Source: Parolsenella catena | GTDB lineage: Bacteria > Actinomycetota > Coriobacteriia > Coriobacteriales > Atopobiaceae | NCBI RefSeq assembly: GCF_003966955.1 | Contig: NZ_AP019367.1 | Location: 1,364,001-1,428,000 of the forward strand | Reading direction: 5' to 3' | DNA: 64,000 nt | In this document: one piece after another, positions 1-9,762 of the stretch | Layout: every line of letters starts with the position of its first letter | How positions within the stretch are numbered: position 1 is the stretch's first letter | Notes under the pieces: generated by a model | Told to the model about the DNA's origin: nothing | Databases searched by the model: none | The model's input: only the letters and a program-made list of their open reading frames with translations | Position numbers and translations under genes: made by a program

Positions 1-1882
1 AAGGTAATACCAATTTGCACCGTCCTGCAGCCAGCCAGTCCCCATTGCGCCACTGGTCGGATCAAGGTAATACCAAGAGCCACTCTCTGACGCCCAACCC
101 GTCTTCATCGCCCCCGATTCAGACAACAGATACCAGTTGGGACCAATTTGATTCCAGCCAGTCTGCATCGCACCGGAGCTTTCGAACCAGTACCAGGCGC
201 CAGCGATGTAGTCCCAGCCCGTAGCCATAGCGCCAGATGCCTCAAAAAAGTACCAAGTTCCGTCAACTTGCCTCCAACCGACCGCCATCTTTCCGGCGTC
301 ATCAAACCAATACCATGTGCCGCCGATCTTTTGCCAGCCGATCGCCAAACTGCCGTTGGACACGTAGTACCAAGCGTCATTAATCAGACTCCAGCCGGGC
401 CGCAGGCTCACATATCCAACCCACCTGCCATCCGAGGAGAATTCTGAATATTGACCGTCGACGCGTCTCACGCCGACCGCCATTGCGCCAGAGCTATCAA
501 ACCAGTACCATGCGCCGTCGATTAATTCCCAACCGGTCCGCATTAATCCATCGGCATCGAAGTAATACCATGCTCCGCTGATGTTCTGCCAGCCGGTCAC
601 CCTTAGAGAGTCATCACCAACATATGAATATGAAGAATCTTCTTTAATCCACGAGTTGCGTAACGACCTCGATGAATGGTCGAAGAAAACATAACCATCC
701 GCAACTCGTTGCCAGCCTTCTTGGACAGCACCAGGACGGTTTCCTTCGAATGCCACGTAACATCCCGCATAGCTATTGTGCCAAATGGTCTTCGGGGCCG
801 GATCCATGTTGATCCCCATTCCATTCGGATCAAGTTCAACAACAAAAGCTGGTTTGTTCGCCGCGATGCAGTCGTCGCAGTTAAAGAAAAGAGGCCTGAT
901 CCCCTCGAGGGCATTGAGCGTTTGATCCCACAGTAGGTTATAAACACCCGTCTGGAATACGATCTCCGGGGACAAGGTGGCCATGTAGTCCGGTGTATTA
1001 GAGTTGGGCCCACCGTGGTGCCCCAGCTTCATGAAATCAATGTGTCCCAGTGTTTGGGCAAGCCTATCTTCATCGCCATCTGAATTGCAGATATCACCCG
1101 CAAGATAAGCAATTTTTTCCGCCGCTCGCCACCTTTATGCCTAGGGAAATATAGTTAGCATCTGCCACTCCCGCAGTCTCATAAGATGAATCCGTGTTCA
1201 CAAGCTCGATATGTGCATTACCGAAATCAAATTCGGGCCTACATACATTCGAGCCGGGCTCCGGATTCTCGGGGGCAGCTTCGTCAAAATCAAGATATAA
1301 GTCCGCTCCGACTTCTTTTGCGGCATTTACAAGATCGTCGTAGACATACTGGTTATCCCAAAGGCCCCAAGGCGAAGTCAGGTAGCTATCATCGTACCGC
1401 GGCGTATATACCTTGCTTGGCTTGTACTTACGAATAATCAACCCCGCATTGCCAATATGGTCGCTGTGTGGATGCGTGCCGATATAGAAGTCGAAATTGT
1501 CTTCAGTTACGCCAAGAGAATCCAGATATGAAAGAACTTTGTCTTCGACTCCATGTCCGATCGTAGTTCCGGCCCTAAACGGATGGCGAGGATTAGAGCC
1601 ATCTGGATAGTCGCTGCTCTCACCGGAATCGACCATCCCAAAGCGGCCGTTACTCTCAATGATAATTGCGTCTCCTCCGGCACACGAAAGGTCCAGGCTA
1701 CCCCCAGCAAAAGGCAACACGTGAATCCTTGTCACGCCCTCCTCGGCAGAGGCAACGCGTGGCATCGCCAGGATGGAAAGGACTAGCAGAACAAACACAG
1801 CAAGCACCATCTCACAGAAAGACAGGATGCGCTTGGTTTTGAAATAAGCGTTAGCAGGCGCCACCAAAAACTCCTTCGCCAT
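1..1882 (-). CDS. pce: Pce/CbpE-like phosphorylcholine esterase with choline-binding repeats; frameshifted and cut by the window edge
   Basis: Secreted metallo-beta-lactamase-fold hydrolase followed by choline-binding GW repeats. Residues 1-46 form a long signal peptide ending ASA. The catalytic head has the metal motif H137-x-H139-x-D141-H142 (THPHSDHIGN), a second-metal Asp in LAGD and a later LGHHGG. Its stretches DAIIIESNGRFGMVDSG, PDGS and LWDN match what I recall of pneumococcal Pce (CbpE), which removes phosphocholine from teichoic acid. About a dozen repeats follow and run off the left edge. Frame is lost at a run of six A (plus strand T, 1113-1118). The natural frame stops at 1094; with five A it continues GGKIAYLAGD and stays open to base 1. 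This is either a real inactivating or phase-variable indel or a homopolymer sequencing error. Family call is strong; substrate is inferred from homology and the lic genes beside it. Confidence 0.85.
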
Positions 1883-1958
1883 TAATTGCTCAGCAAATTA
1901 TAGGTACAGAGGGCAATCAAATTTGACGGATCTCGAGAGAGCATTGCGAGAGAAATGG

Positions 1959-2001
1959 AAACTAAACAGTAGTTCAGTTTTGTGATGTGCTAGATTATAA
2001 T
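1959..2001 (+). promoter_or_regulatory. Putative lic promoter with overlapping inverted repeat
   Basis: A perfect TATAAT at 1996-2001 lies about 60 bases before the licCA start. A weak -35 (TTCAGT, 1973-1978) sits 17 bases upstream. An inverted repeat, AAACTAAAC (1959-1967), AGTA, GTTCAGTTT (1972-1980), with 8 of 9 positions matching, overlaps the -35. It could be an operator, perhaps for the HTH domain of the downstream protein. Inferred from sequence only. Confidence 0.5.
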
Positions 2002-2062
2002 TGAACGCATAGCCTACTTACATCCATTGGCACAAACCTTTGGATATGTCCTAGGGAGCATC

Positions 2063-3829
2063 ATGCTCGATAAAAAATCATTCACCGTTCTCAACGCCCT
2101 TCGTCAGACCCCGGGCACCAGCCAGCGCGATATCGCAGCTTCCTCTGGACTTTCGCTCGGCACCGTCAACGCGGCAATGAAGGCCACCATCAAGGCCGGA
2201 CTCGTTCAAGATGGAACTCTCACAAGCGCCGGCCTCCAGGCGCTCGCGCCCCACAAGGTCGAAAACGCCGTCATCATGGCCGCCGGCCTCTCCTCTCGCT
2301 TTGCCCCCATCTCGTATGAGAAGCCCAAGGGCCTGCTCAAAGTTCGCGGAGAGGTCCTCATCGAGCGCCAGATCGAACAGCTCCTCGAAGCAGGCATTAC
2401 GGATATCACCGTGGTCGTGGGCTACAAGAAGGAGTACTTCTTCTACCTCCGCCAGAAATACGGTGTCAATATCGTCAACAATGACGAGTACGTCTCTCGC
2501 AACAACAACGGCTCGCTTTATCGAGTCCGCGAAAAGCTCGGCAATACCTACGTCTGCTCCAGCGACGATTACTTTACCGAGAACCCGTTTGAGCCTTATG
2601 TCTACAAGGCCTACTACTCCGCGCAGTACGCCGCGGGCGACACTAAGGAATGGTGCATCACCACGGGTGCTCAGGACCGAATCACCAAGGTCGTTGTCGG
2701 AGGCTCAAACTCTTGGTACATGCTCGGGCATGTCTACTTTGACCGCACGTTCTCGAAGCGCTTTGCCGAAATTCTCGAAAGCGAGTACAACGACCCGGAG
2801 ACCGTCGACAAACTGTGGGAAGACCTCTACATCGACCACATCAAGGAACTCGATATGACGATGCGCCCCTACCCCGCTGGCGTCATCAACGAGTTTGACT
2901 CTCTTGACGAACTTCGCGCCTTTGACCCGCATTTCCTTGAGAACGTCGACTCTGAAATCTTTGACAACATCACGGAAATCCTTGGGTGCACCAAGGCGGA
3001 GATTCATGATGTCTACCCCCTCAAGCAGAGTCTTACGAATCTCAGCTGCCACTTTGCCACCAACGATGGCGAGTATGTCTATCGTCATCCCGGCGTAGGC
3101 ACAGAGCTGCTCGTTAACCGAGCTAGCGAATATGCAGCGCTCAAGAAGGCCAAGGAGCTTGGCCTTGACGACACGTTCATCCACGAGGATCCCGAACGCG
3201 GTTGGAAGATCTCGAAGTTCGTGACGAATGCGAAGCAACCGGATCCGCACGATCAGACTCAGATGGCTCGCATGATGCGGATCTGCCGCACCCTCCATGA
3301 GTCAGGCGCAAGCGTTGAGACAGAGTTTGACTTCTACAAGGAGGCAAAGCGCTATGAGTCCCTGCTCCTTGAGAAGGGACCCATCGACATCCCTGGCTAC
3401 TGGGATCTTGCAGGTAAGGTCGACCAACTCGAGAAATTTGTCATTGCCGACGAAGCACCCAAATGTCTCTGCCATAACGACTTCTTTTATCTCAACTTCC
3501 TTATCGACGAGTCTGACAAGTACTACCTCATCGACTGGGAGTATGCAGGCATGAGCGACTACGCCAACGACTTTGGCACTTGTTGCGTTTGCTGCGAGCT
3601 CAAACCGAACGAAGTAGATGCCGCACTCGATGCTTATTTTGGCCGCCCCGCCACAAACGCAGAGCGCACCCACAACTATGCCCACATCGCACTCGCAGGC
3701 TGGTGCTGGTATCTCTGGGCGCTTCTGAAGGAAGCCGAGGGCGACTTCGTTGGCGAATGGCTCTACATCTACTACAACTACGGCACCGAGTACCTTACGA
3801 AGGCTCTCGCTCTCTACAAGGAGGACTAG
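2063..3829 (+). CDS. licCA: HTH - phosphocholine cytidylyltransferase (LicC) - choline kinase (LicA) fusion
   Basis: Single 588-residue protein with three parts. Residues about 1-60 are a winged-helix/HTH of MarR-like sequence (TSQRDIAASSGLSLGTV). Residues about 68-290 are a LicC-type nucleotidyltransferase with AAGLSSRF and the KPKGLL lysine motif, which makes CDP-choline from phosphocholine. The rest is a LicA-type choline kinase with the Brenner-like HNDFFYLN (about residue 471) and IDWEYAG (about 490). Both reactions lead to phosphocholine decoration of surface glycopolymers. I chose the ATG at 2063, preceded by AGGGAG; an upstream TTG at 2027 lacks a good ribosome site. licB follows after 2 bases. 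The HTH suggests autoregulation, but this is inference. Confidence 0.93.
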   Translation: MLDKKSFTVLNALRQTPGTSQRDIAASSGLSLGTVNAAMKATIKAGLVQDGTLTSAGLQALAPHKVENAVIMAAGLSSRFAPISYEKPKGLLKVRGEVLIERQIEQLLEAGITDITVVVGYKKEYFFYLRQKYGVNIVNNDEYVSRNNNGSLYRVREKLGNTYVCSSDDYFTENPFEPYVYKAYYSAQYAAGDTKEWCITTGAQDRITKVVVGGSNSWYMLGHVYFDRTFSKRFAEILESEYNDPETVDKLWEDLYIDHIKELDMTMRPYPAGVINEFDSLDELRAFDPHFLENVDSEIFDNITEILGCTKAEIHDVYPLKQSLTNLSCHFATNDGEYVYRHPGVGTELLVNRASEYAALKKAKELGLDDTFIHEDPERGWKISKFVTNAKQPDPHDQTQMARMMRICRTLHESGASVETEFDFYKEAKRYESLLLEKGPIDIPGYWDLAGKVDQLEKFVIADEAPKCLCHNDFFYLNFLIDESDKYYLIDWEYAGMSDYANDFGTCCVCCELKPNEVDAALDAYFGRPATNAERTHNYAHIALAGWCWYLWALLKEAEGDFVGEWLYIYYNYGTEYLTKALALYKED

Positions 3830-3831
3830 CG

Positions 3832-4770
3832 ATGAAGTTCGGATTATTCAGCGGAATTCTCTGGGGCCTCGACACGGTAGTGCTTGGTATCGCCCTCTCA
3901 ATGAGCCCTTACATCGGTACGGCAGAGGCCGTTGCCTGCGCCGCAATTGCGAGCTCGTTTCTTCACGATGCGGCATGCGCTTTCTGGCTTGCTATCTACA
4001 TGGGCGTCCGTGGGCGCTTCAAGGACACGCTCGCGGCGCTTAAGACCAAAAGCGGCCTCATCGTTGTTGCGGGTGCCCTGCTCGGCGGCCCCATCGGCAT
4101 GACGGGCTACGTCCTTGCAATCAACAACATCGGTCCGGCCTACACGGCCATCATCTCTGCCTTCTACCCCGCACTCGGCGCTTTCCTCTCATTCGTCCTT
4201 CTCAAGGAGAAGATGAGCGCCAAGCAGATTGCCGCGCTTGTCGTTGCTTTGCTCGGTGTCATGGCAACTGGATACATCTCTGCCGGCGATGCCGAAATGG
4301 GCAATACCGCGCTCGGCCTCGCAGGTGCTGTGCTGGCCGTGATTGGCTGGGGCTCCGAAGCCGTTCTCTGCGCCTGGGGCATGAAGGACGATGCCGTTGA
4401 CAACGAGACCGCACTCCAGATTCGCGAAACGTCCTCCGCGCTCGTCTATGCAATCGTCGTGCTCCCGCTTTTTGGCGCATGGGGCTTCACGGCAACCGCG
4501 ATACCCAGCCTCGCCACTAGCGTAGTCGCACTTTCCGGACTTGCCGGCGCGGCCTCGTACCTCTTCTACTACAAGGGGATCTCGGTCATTGGCGCCGCAA
4601 AGGCAATGGCGCTGAACATCTCGTACTCGGCCTGGGCAGTAGTCTTCGGCTTCATTCTCCAAGGTACCGTGCCGAGCGTTGCGACCATTTTCTTCTGTGT
4701 TCTCATCCTCGTGGGCACCGTCCTTGCCGCGTCGGACTGGAACGAGCTGTTCGGCCGCAAGGCGGCATAG
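3832..4770 (+). CDS. licB: LicB-type choline transporter (DMT/EamA superfamily)
   Basis: A 312-residue hydrophobic protein with about ten predicted membrane segments in two EamA-like halves. GPAYTAIISAFYPALGAF and FVLLKEKM are typical of the first EamA repeat, and YLFYYKGI lies in the second. Location two bases after the LicC-LicA stop codon, in one transcription unit, is the classical lic arrangement, so uptake of free choline for the kinase is the likely role. The unit ends at the hairpin just downstream. Choline specificity rests on context; the DMT superfamily assignment is clear. Confidence 0.88.
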   Translation: MKFGLFSGILWGLDTVVLGIALSMSPYIGTAEAVACAAIASSFLHDAACAFWLAIYMGVRGRFKDTLAALKTKSGLIVVAGALLGGPIGMTGYVLAINNIGPAYTAIISAFYPALGAFLSFVLLKEKMSAKQIAALVVALLGVMATGYISAGDAEMGNTALGLAGAVLAVIGWGSEAVLCAWGMKDDAVDNETALQIRETSSALVYAIVVLPLFGAWGFTATAIPSLATSVVALSGLAGAASYLFYYKGISVIGAAKAMALNISYSAWAVVFGFILQGTVPSVATIFFCVLILVGTVLAASDWNELFGRKAA

Positions 4771-4795
4771 TCAGCGAGCAATTTCATGGCAAATT

Positions 4796-4829
4796 TTTAG
4801 GGCCGCCCTCGCGCGAGGACGGCCCTAAA
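4796..4829. terminator. Bidirectional terminator between licB and the NlpC/P60 gene
   Basis: Near-perfect hairpin: TTTAGGGCCG on the left pairs with CGGCCCTAAA on the right, with CCTCGCGCGAGG inside. U-rich flanks occur on both sides, so it can serve the two convergent genes. Confidence 0.85.
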
Positions 4830-4857
4830 TCAATGCTAGTGATATGTTTTTGCCGAC

Positions 4858-7393
4858 TTAAACGAACGGCCGCAGAACACCTCGAATATCAGACCTATAT
4901 GTCGCCGAAGCTATACGCGTACCCAAGCGAGGGCTTGCCGCCTCAATGATTCGGCCGTTGCCGATGTAAATGGCAACATGGCCCGAGTAGCAAACGATAT
5001 CACCTCTCTGTGCCTGCGAAAAATCAAGGTGAAGGAACCCGCTATAGTTCCAAAGGTCGTTGGCATAGTGGTCATGCCCTGGCGTGAAGTAGTGATCATA
5101 GGGGTTCATCGGGAACGTATCGACCCCGCACGCATATAGGCACTGGAGCACGAGGCCAGCACAGTCAACGCCAACGCCAGGTGCGCAAGCATAGTCCCAA
5201 ATATAAGGTGTACCAAGGTACTCATACGCTCGCCCAACGAACGCATTGATACAGTCCTCGCGGGTAGCGTCAACCGATATGCGTGACGGCGTTGCATAGG
5301 CAAACTTACCAGAGCTATAGCTTGGCAGCGTCACGTTCCAGGAGCTTACCTGTGGATACTGAGAGGGATTCTGCCAGCCGACCTTGTCACACGTACCGTC
5401 AGTCCAGAAATAGCGACGATATCCGTCAATGTAGCGGGCACCCGTTGCCATACGGCCGCTTCCGTCAAGCCAGTAGTACTTTCCGCCCAGCTCGAGCCAG
5501 CCCGTTTTCATTGTTCCGTCGCTGTTCATGTAGTACCAGGCGTCATTTGGGACCCGCACCCACCCGGTTGCCATTGCTCCATCATCGCGGAGCCAATACC
5601 AAGAGCCGCCATCCGAAAGCCAGCCCGTCTTCATCACATATGTCATCGGATCGAAGTAATACTGCTGGCCGTCAATCAATATCCAGCCCGAGCTGAGCTT
5701 GCCCTCCGCATCCGCGTAGAACCGAGACCCGCCAAGGTCAATCCAGCCAGAGGCAAGAGAGCCATCCCCCAACGTCAGCACACCGTCACGAAGCGTCAGC
5801 GCAGAGAGCGAGCCATCGCTAGATGCCCAGCTCTTAGAGCCATCTTCGTTGTCAACCCATGCGTTTCGGGCAACGCCAGAGCCGGCATCAATCTGATACG
5901 CCTTTCCATCGATTTCGATACGCCCCAGCTTCGCCGGATGTCTTGTTCCCACGGTTTCGGAGCTAATAGTGCTCGGATCAAAGTAAAAACGACCGGACGG
6001 GGTGTCCACCCATCCAGAAACGCACAGTCCGGAGCCATTAAGCCAGTACTTGCTTCCGTTGTCGTCCAACAAAGTAGAGGAAAGCATCCCACCGGAGCCA
6101 GACAGGTAGTAGCTACCGTCTCGGAAATCAAGCCAACCGGTCAGCATCTTGGCAGTAGTTGGGTCCATCCAGTACCAAGAGCCGCCTATGAACTGCCAAC
6201 CCATGAGGAGTCTGCCATCATTGCTGCTGGGCGTTGCGTAGTACCAGCATTGATTGGCATCGTCCCATGCCCAGCCAGTTGCCATGGCACCCGAGGAAGT
6301 CAAGAAGTACTTGGAATCCCCAAGGCTAAGAACGCCGGTTCTCATCGCATAGTCTGACCAGTCCATCCAGTACCAGGCCCCGTTAATCCAACGCCAGCCG
6401 GCTTGAAGGGCACCAGAGGAGCTGGCAAGATACCATCTCCCATTGACCAAGCACCAGCCTGAGCTCCCCATGCCACAGGAAGAGTCAAAGACGTAGCTCT
6501 CGGAGCCAACCTGGGCTACCTCGTTCTGGGCGGCAGCACCAGAGCCGCCAAGCCAATACCAAATACCACCTTGGTAGAGCCAGCCTGTAGCCATGGTGCC
6601 ATTGGAATAGAGATAGTACCAGCATCCGTCAACATACTGCCAACCGGTGAGCATGGCCCCAGACGGACTCATGCAGTACCAGGCGCCGCCATCCCAGACC
6701 CAGCCGGTTGCCATTTTGCCATCAGTGGGGTTCAGCCAATACCAGTTACCGTTAATCCAGTGCCAGCCGGTCTGCAGCGCGCCTTGAGAAGCCCAGTACC
6801 ACTCAGCATCATCCAGCACCCAGCCATCCGCATAGCCGAGCCACTTTCCCTGTCCATCAAATCGAGACCAGCGTCCCTCGGCAAATGCCTGGTTTATAGC
6901 CATCTTGCCCGAAGTCACATCGAACCAGTACCATGCGCCGTCAAGCAGCTGCCAGCCAGTCTGCATGACCCCTGAGCCAGGAGAAAAGTAATAACGTGCC
7001 CCCATCGATATCTTGGAACCCCGTGAGCACGGCTCCATCGGAAGAGAAACGGTAACGGGCACCGTTTAGTTCAAGCCACTCGTCTTTTAGAGGTGCACCG
7101 TCCTTCCAATATTCACGGCCGGCATCCGTGTCAACCCAGCCGTCAGGCGTTGACGGCGCCTCGGATACCCCAGTTGAGGTGACAGGGTCATCCGCTGACG
7201 AGGTAGTTGGCCCAGCAACTGCAGACGGAGCCTCATCGCTCGCACTCATAGTTACCAGCGAAGCGTCTGCTCCGTTCTCGATGCCAGGCACGTCATCCGT
7301 TGTCACCTGCCCAGCAAGCGCCGGAACAGGACGGATGAGAGCCGCCATCATCAGTCCGGCCACCATGGGAAATGCAGCTTTCTTAAATCTCAC
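4858..7393 (-). CDS. Choline-binding NlpC/P60 peptidoglycan hydrolase, frameshifted near the N-terminus
   Basis: If read through, an 844-residue secreted protein. It starts at a GTG (7393) with GGAGG six bases upstream. A signal peptide ends near PALAG, then comes a low-complexity Ser/Thr/Ala/Asp linker, a long array of GW choline-binding repeats, and a C-terminal NlpC/P60 domain with catalytic Cys in VDCAGLV and His in GHVAIYIG. It probably cleaves peptide stems while docked on phosphocholine. Frame breaks at a run of five G (plus strand C, 6999-7003): four G would give IDGARYYFSPGSG, a normal repeat. The downstream part alone (4858-7062) has no signal peptide. This is the second homopolymer frameshift in this locus. 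Confidence 0.88.
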
Positions 7394-7551
7394 TATTGTC
7401 CTCCCACCTTGGGCAACCCAACGCAGCCACTGAAGGCCGAAACTACTCCGCTAAATCAAAAACATATTAGCAACTTAGGCTCCTCCTCCCTTAAGAGAAT
7501 CTGAAAGGAATAGACTTTACCTGCAAAAAAGGGGGGAATGGAAGGGACAGT
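7394..7551. other. Divergent promoter region of two choline-binding protein genes
   Basis: 158 bases separate the divergent NlpC/P60 and CHAP-like genes. It carries the GGAGG of the minus-strand gene. ATAGACTTT near 7510 recurs upstream of the L,D-transpeptidase gene near 9714, so it may be a shared promoter element. No convincing -35 pair was found. Confidence 0.35.
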
Positions 7552-9690
7552 ATGAACAGAGCACAACGATTGCTAGCGCTAGGCTCATGCCTTGCGCTCT
7601 GCGCTTCTGCGGCAGTGGCAATTCCAAACACCGCGTCAGCAGAAACCGTCGCGAACTTGCCTCAGCCCGCTTCGGAAACGATCGAGACTCCCTCTCCAGA
7701 AGAGAACAAGGCCCAAAGCGACAGCGTAACGGCAAGCGCTGAAGCCGAGGGCGAGACGCCCACATCGGCGACCGAAAGGGAGCCCGTTGCCGAAGAAGTA
7801 CCAGACGGTTGGCACGGCGGCACCGGATCCCTCTGGTATCAGCAGGACGGAGAGAGGCTAACCAATCGTTGGTTATACGACAACGGAAGCTGGTTCTACT
7901 TCTCTGAGGAGGGAGTTGCCCTCACCGGCGTTCAGAAGATTGACGGCTCTCTTTACTGCTTCGATAACGATGGCCGCATGCAGGCTGGCTGGACGCTCTG
8001 TGATGGCACCTGGTATCACGCCAAGTCCTCTGGAGCTCTCGACATCGGCTGGCTTTACACGGGCGGGAGCTGGTATCTTCTCGCCGATGACGGCTCGATG
8101 TTGACCGGGATCCAAGAGATTAACGGCAGCAGCTACCTCCTCCAGGCCAACGGAGCCATGGCCACGGGCTGGGGCGTCGACCCCGCGTCGGGTCGCTGGT
8201 GCTTCGCAGACGCCTCGGGTTGTCTCAAGACCGGTTGGCAATATATAAGCGGCACGTGGTACCTGATCGGTGACGACCACCTTATGCTGACGGGCCTCCA
8301 AACGCGCGGCGATGCAGCCTACTATCTGCAAGATTCGGGCGCCATGGCAACCGGTTGGGCGTGGGACTCATCCAGTATGTCCTGGTACCTCGCCAATGGC
8401 TCGGGCGCGCTCGCATCCGGTTGGCAGCGGGTTAGCGGCAGCTGGTACTGGCTCGACCCGCAGTCAAAGGCCATGGGCACGGGATGGCTCAATCTTGATG
8501 GTGCAAGGTATCACCTCTCCGGATCCGGAGCCATGGACACCGGGTGGCTGCTCGATGCTAGAAGCTGGTACTGGCTTGATCCCTCCGTCGGAAACATGCG
8601 CACCGACTGGCAGAGGGTTGGTGGTAGCTGGTACTTCATGGACGAGGCAGACGGTAGGATGCACACTGGCCTGCTCAACCTTAGTAGCGCCAAGTACTAC
8701 ATGACGCCCTCGGGCACCATGGCAACGGGCTGGGCCTATGATGAGAGCAGCTCATGTTGGTATCTCGCCTCAAGTGACAGCTCGGACGGACGCCTGCTCA
8801 CTGGATGGCAGAAGGTTGGTTCAACCTGGTACTATCTGCGCCCAGACAATGCTCAAATGTTCACCGGCTGGTACCAAGAGGGTGACGCCCTTTATTTCCT
8901 CAAGTCATCCGGCGCGATGGCCGCAAATGAATGGGTCGATTACATCGGCGACACAAGGCTCTACATGAGCGCCGATGGCCATGCAACGTTCGAAATGCGG
9001 AATGGCCTTATCTACAAGAACCGCAATTCGGACGAGCTTGCATCGGGTTGGGTAAGGCAGGACGACTCCTGGCTGTACATCAATCAAGATGGATCCCTGG
9101 CTAAGGGATGGCTCAACCTCAACGAGACTTGGTACTATCTCGACCCGAATAATGGCACCATGCGCACCGGCTGGGTCTTGGTCGATGGCCTGTGGTACTG
9201 GCTTGACTCCTCTGGCGCAATGGCCACCGGCTGGACAAATATCGGCTCTTCGCGCTGGCAGCTCGATGATTACACCGGGGCACTCCACGAGCCCGAGCAG
9301 GCACCTTCGACCGACCTCCAGAGAAGAATCGTAGAGGCTGCTGGAGTCACCCCTAGCCCGGGAGGCGGACTTTGCGCTATGTGGGTCAGCCAAGTCTTCT
9401 CCCGTGCGGGCCTCGGGTATCCAGAGGGCAACGCCTGCGATATGTTCTGGCAGTGGTGCAGCCGCTCCGACCTTCGTGAGCTCAAGGTTGGCATGATCGT
9501 TGCCATCCCATCCCACACCCATACCTATCTCGGTGGCATCTATGGGCATGTCTGCATCTATATCGGCGGGGGCATGATCATGGACAATGTTGGCTATGTC
9601 CGCACCATGCCGCTCAACGACTGGCTCGAGTACTACACAACCACGCACAGCCCCAAGTGGGGGTGGTGCAACAACCAGCCGCTTTCTTAA
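7552..9690 (+). CDS. Choline-binding protein with C-terminal CHAP/NlpC-like cysteine peptidase domain
   Basis: A 712-residue secreted protein. A signal peptide (residues 1-30, ending TASA) precedes an acidic Glu/Ser/Thr-rich linker (about 30-85), more than twenty GW repeats of the G-x-WYYL-D-x-x-G-x-M-x-TGW type, and a C-terminal domain from about residue 585. That domain has a likely catalytic Cys in GLCAMWVSQVF, His in YGHVCIYIG and a downstream Asn/Asp region, fitting a CHAP or NlpC/P60-superfamily amidase or endopeptidase. It probably cuts peptidoglycan while attached to phosphocholine. Neighbours are related proteins, each with a different catalytic head. The exact subfamily is uncertain. 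Confidence 0.85.
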   Translation: MNRAQRLLALGSCLALCASAAVAIPNTASAETVANLPQPASETIETPSPEENKAQSDSVTASAEAEGETPTSATEREPVAEEVPDGWHGGTGSLWYQQDGERLTNRWLYDNGSWFYFSEEGVALTGVQKIDGSLYCFDNDGRMQAGWTLCDGTWYHAKSSGALDIGWLYTGGSWYLLADDGSMLTGIQEINGSSYLLQANGAMATGWGVDPASGRWCFADASGCLKTGWQYISGTWYLIGDDHLMLTGLQTRGDAAYYLQDSGAMATGWAWDSSSMSWYLANGSGALASGWQRVSGSWYWLDPQSKAMGTGWLNLDGARYHLSGSGAMDTGWLLDARSWYWLDPSVGNMRTDWQRVGGSWYFMDEADGRMHTGLLNLSSAKYYMTPSGTMATGWAYDESSSCWYLASSDSSDGRLLTGWQKVGSTWYYLRPDNAQMFTGWYQEGDALYFLKSSGAMAANEWVDYIGDTRLYMSADGHATFEMRNGLIYKNRNSDELASGWVRQDDSWLYINQDGSLAKGWLNLNETWYYLDPNNGTMRTGWVLVDGLWYWLDSSGAMATGWTNIGSSRWQLDDYTGALHEPEQAPSTDLQRRIVEAAGVTPSPGGGLCAMWVSQVFSRAGLGYPEGNACDMFWQWCSRSDLRELKVGMIVAIPSHTHTYLGGIYGHVCIYIGGGMIMDNVGYVRTMPLNDWLEYYTTTHSPKWGWCNNQPLS

Positions 9691-9762
9691 TTGTCCTCCC
9701 GCTCCCCAATCGGGATAGACTTTGAAAAGCAAGGATCCTAGACGTTACTCGAAAGGAGCAAG

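Noticed and set aside
603-1013. Separate 136-residue gene
   Set aside because: Out-of-frame shadow of the esterase catalytic and linker region.
1113-1118. Programmed minus-1 frameshift at A AAA AAT
   Set aside because: Minus-1 leads to the third frame, not the one that encodes the rest of the esterase; a +1 change is needed.
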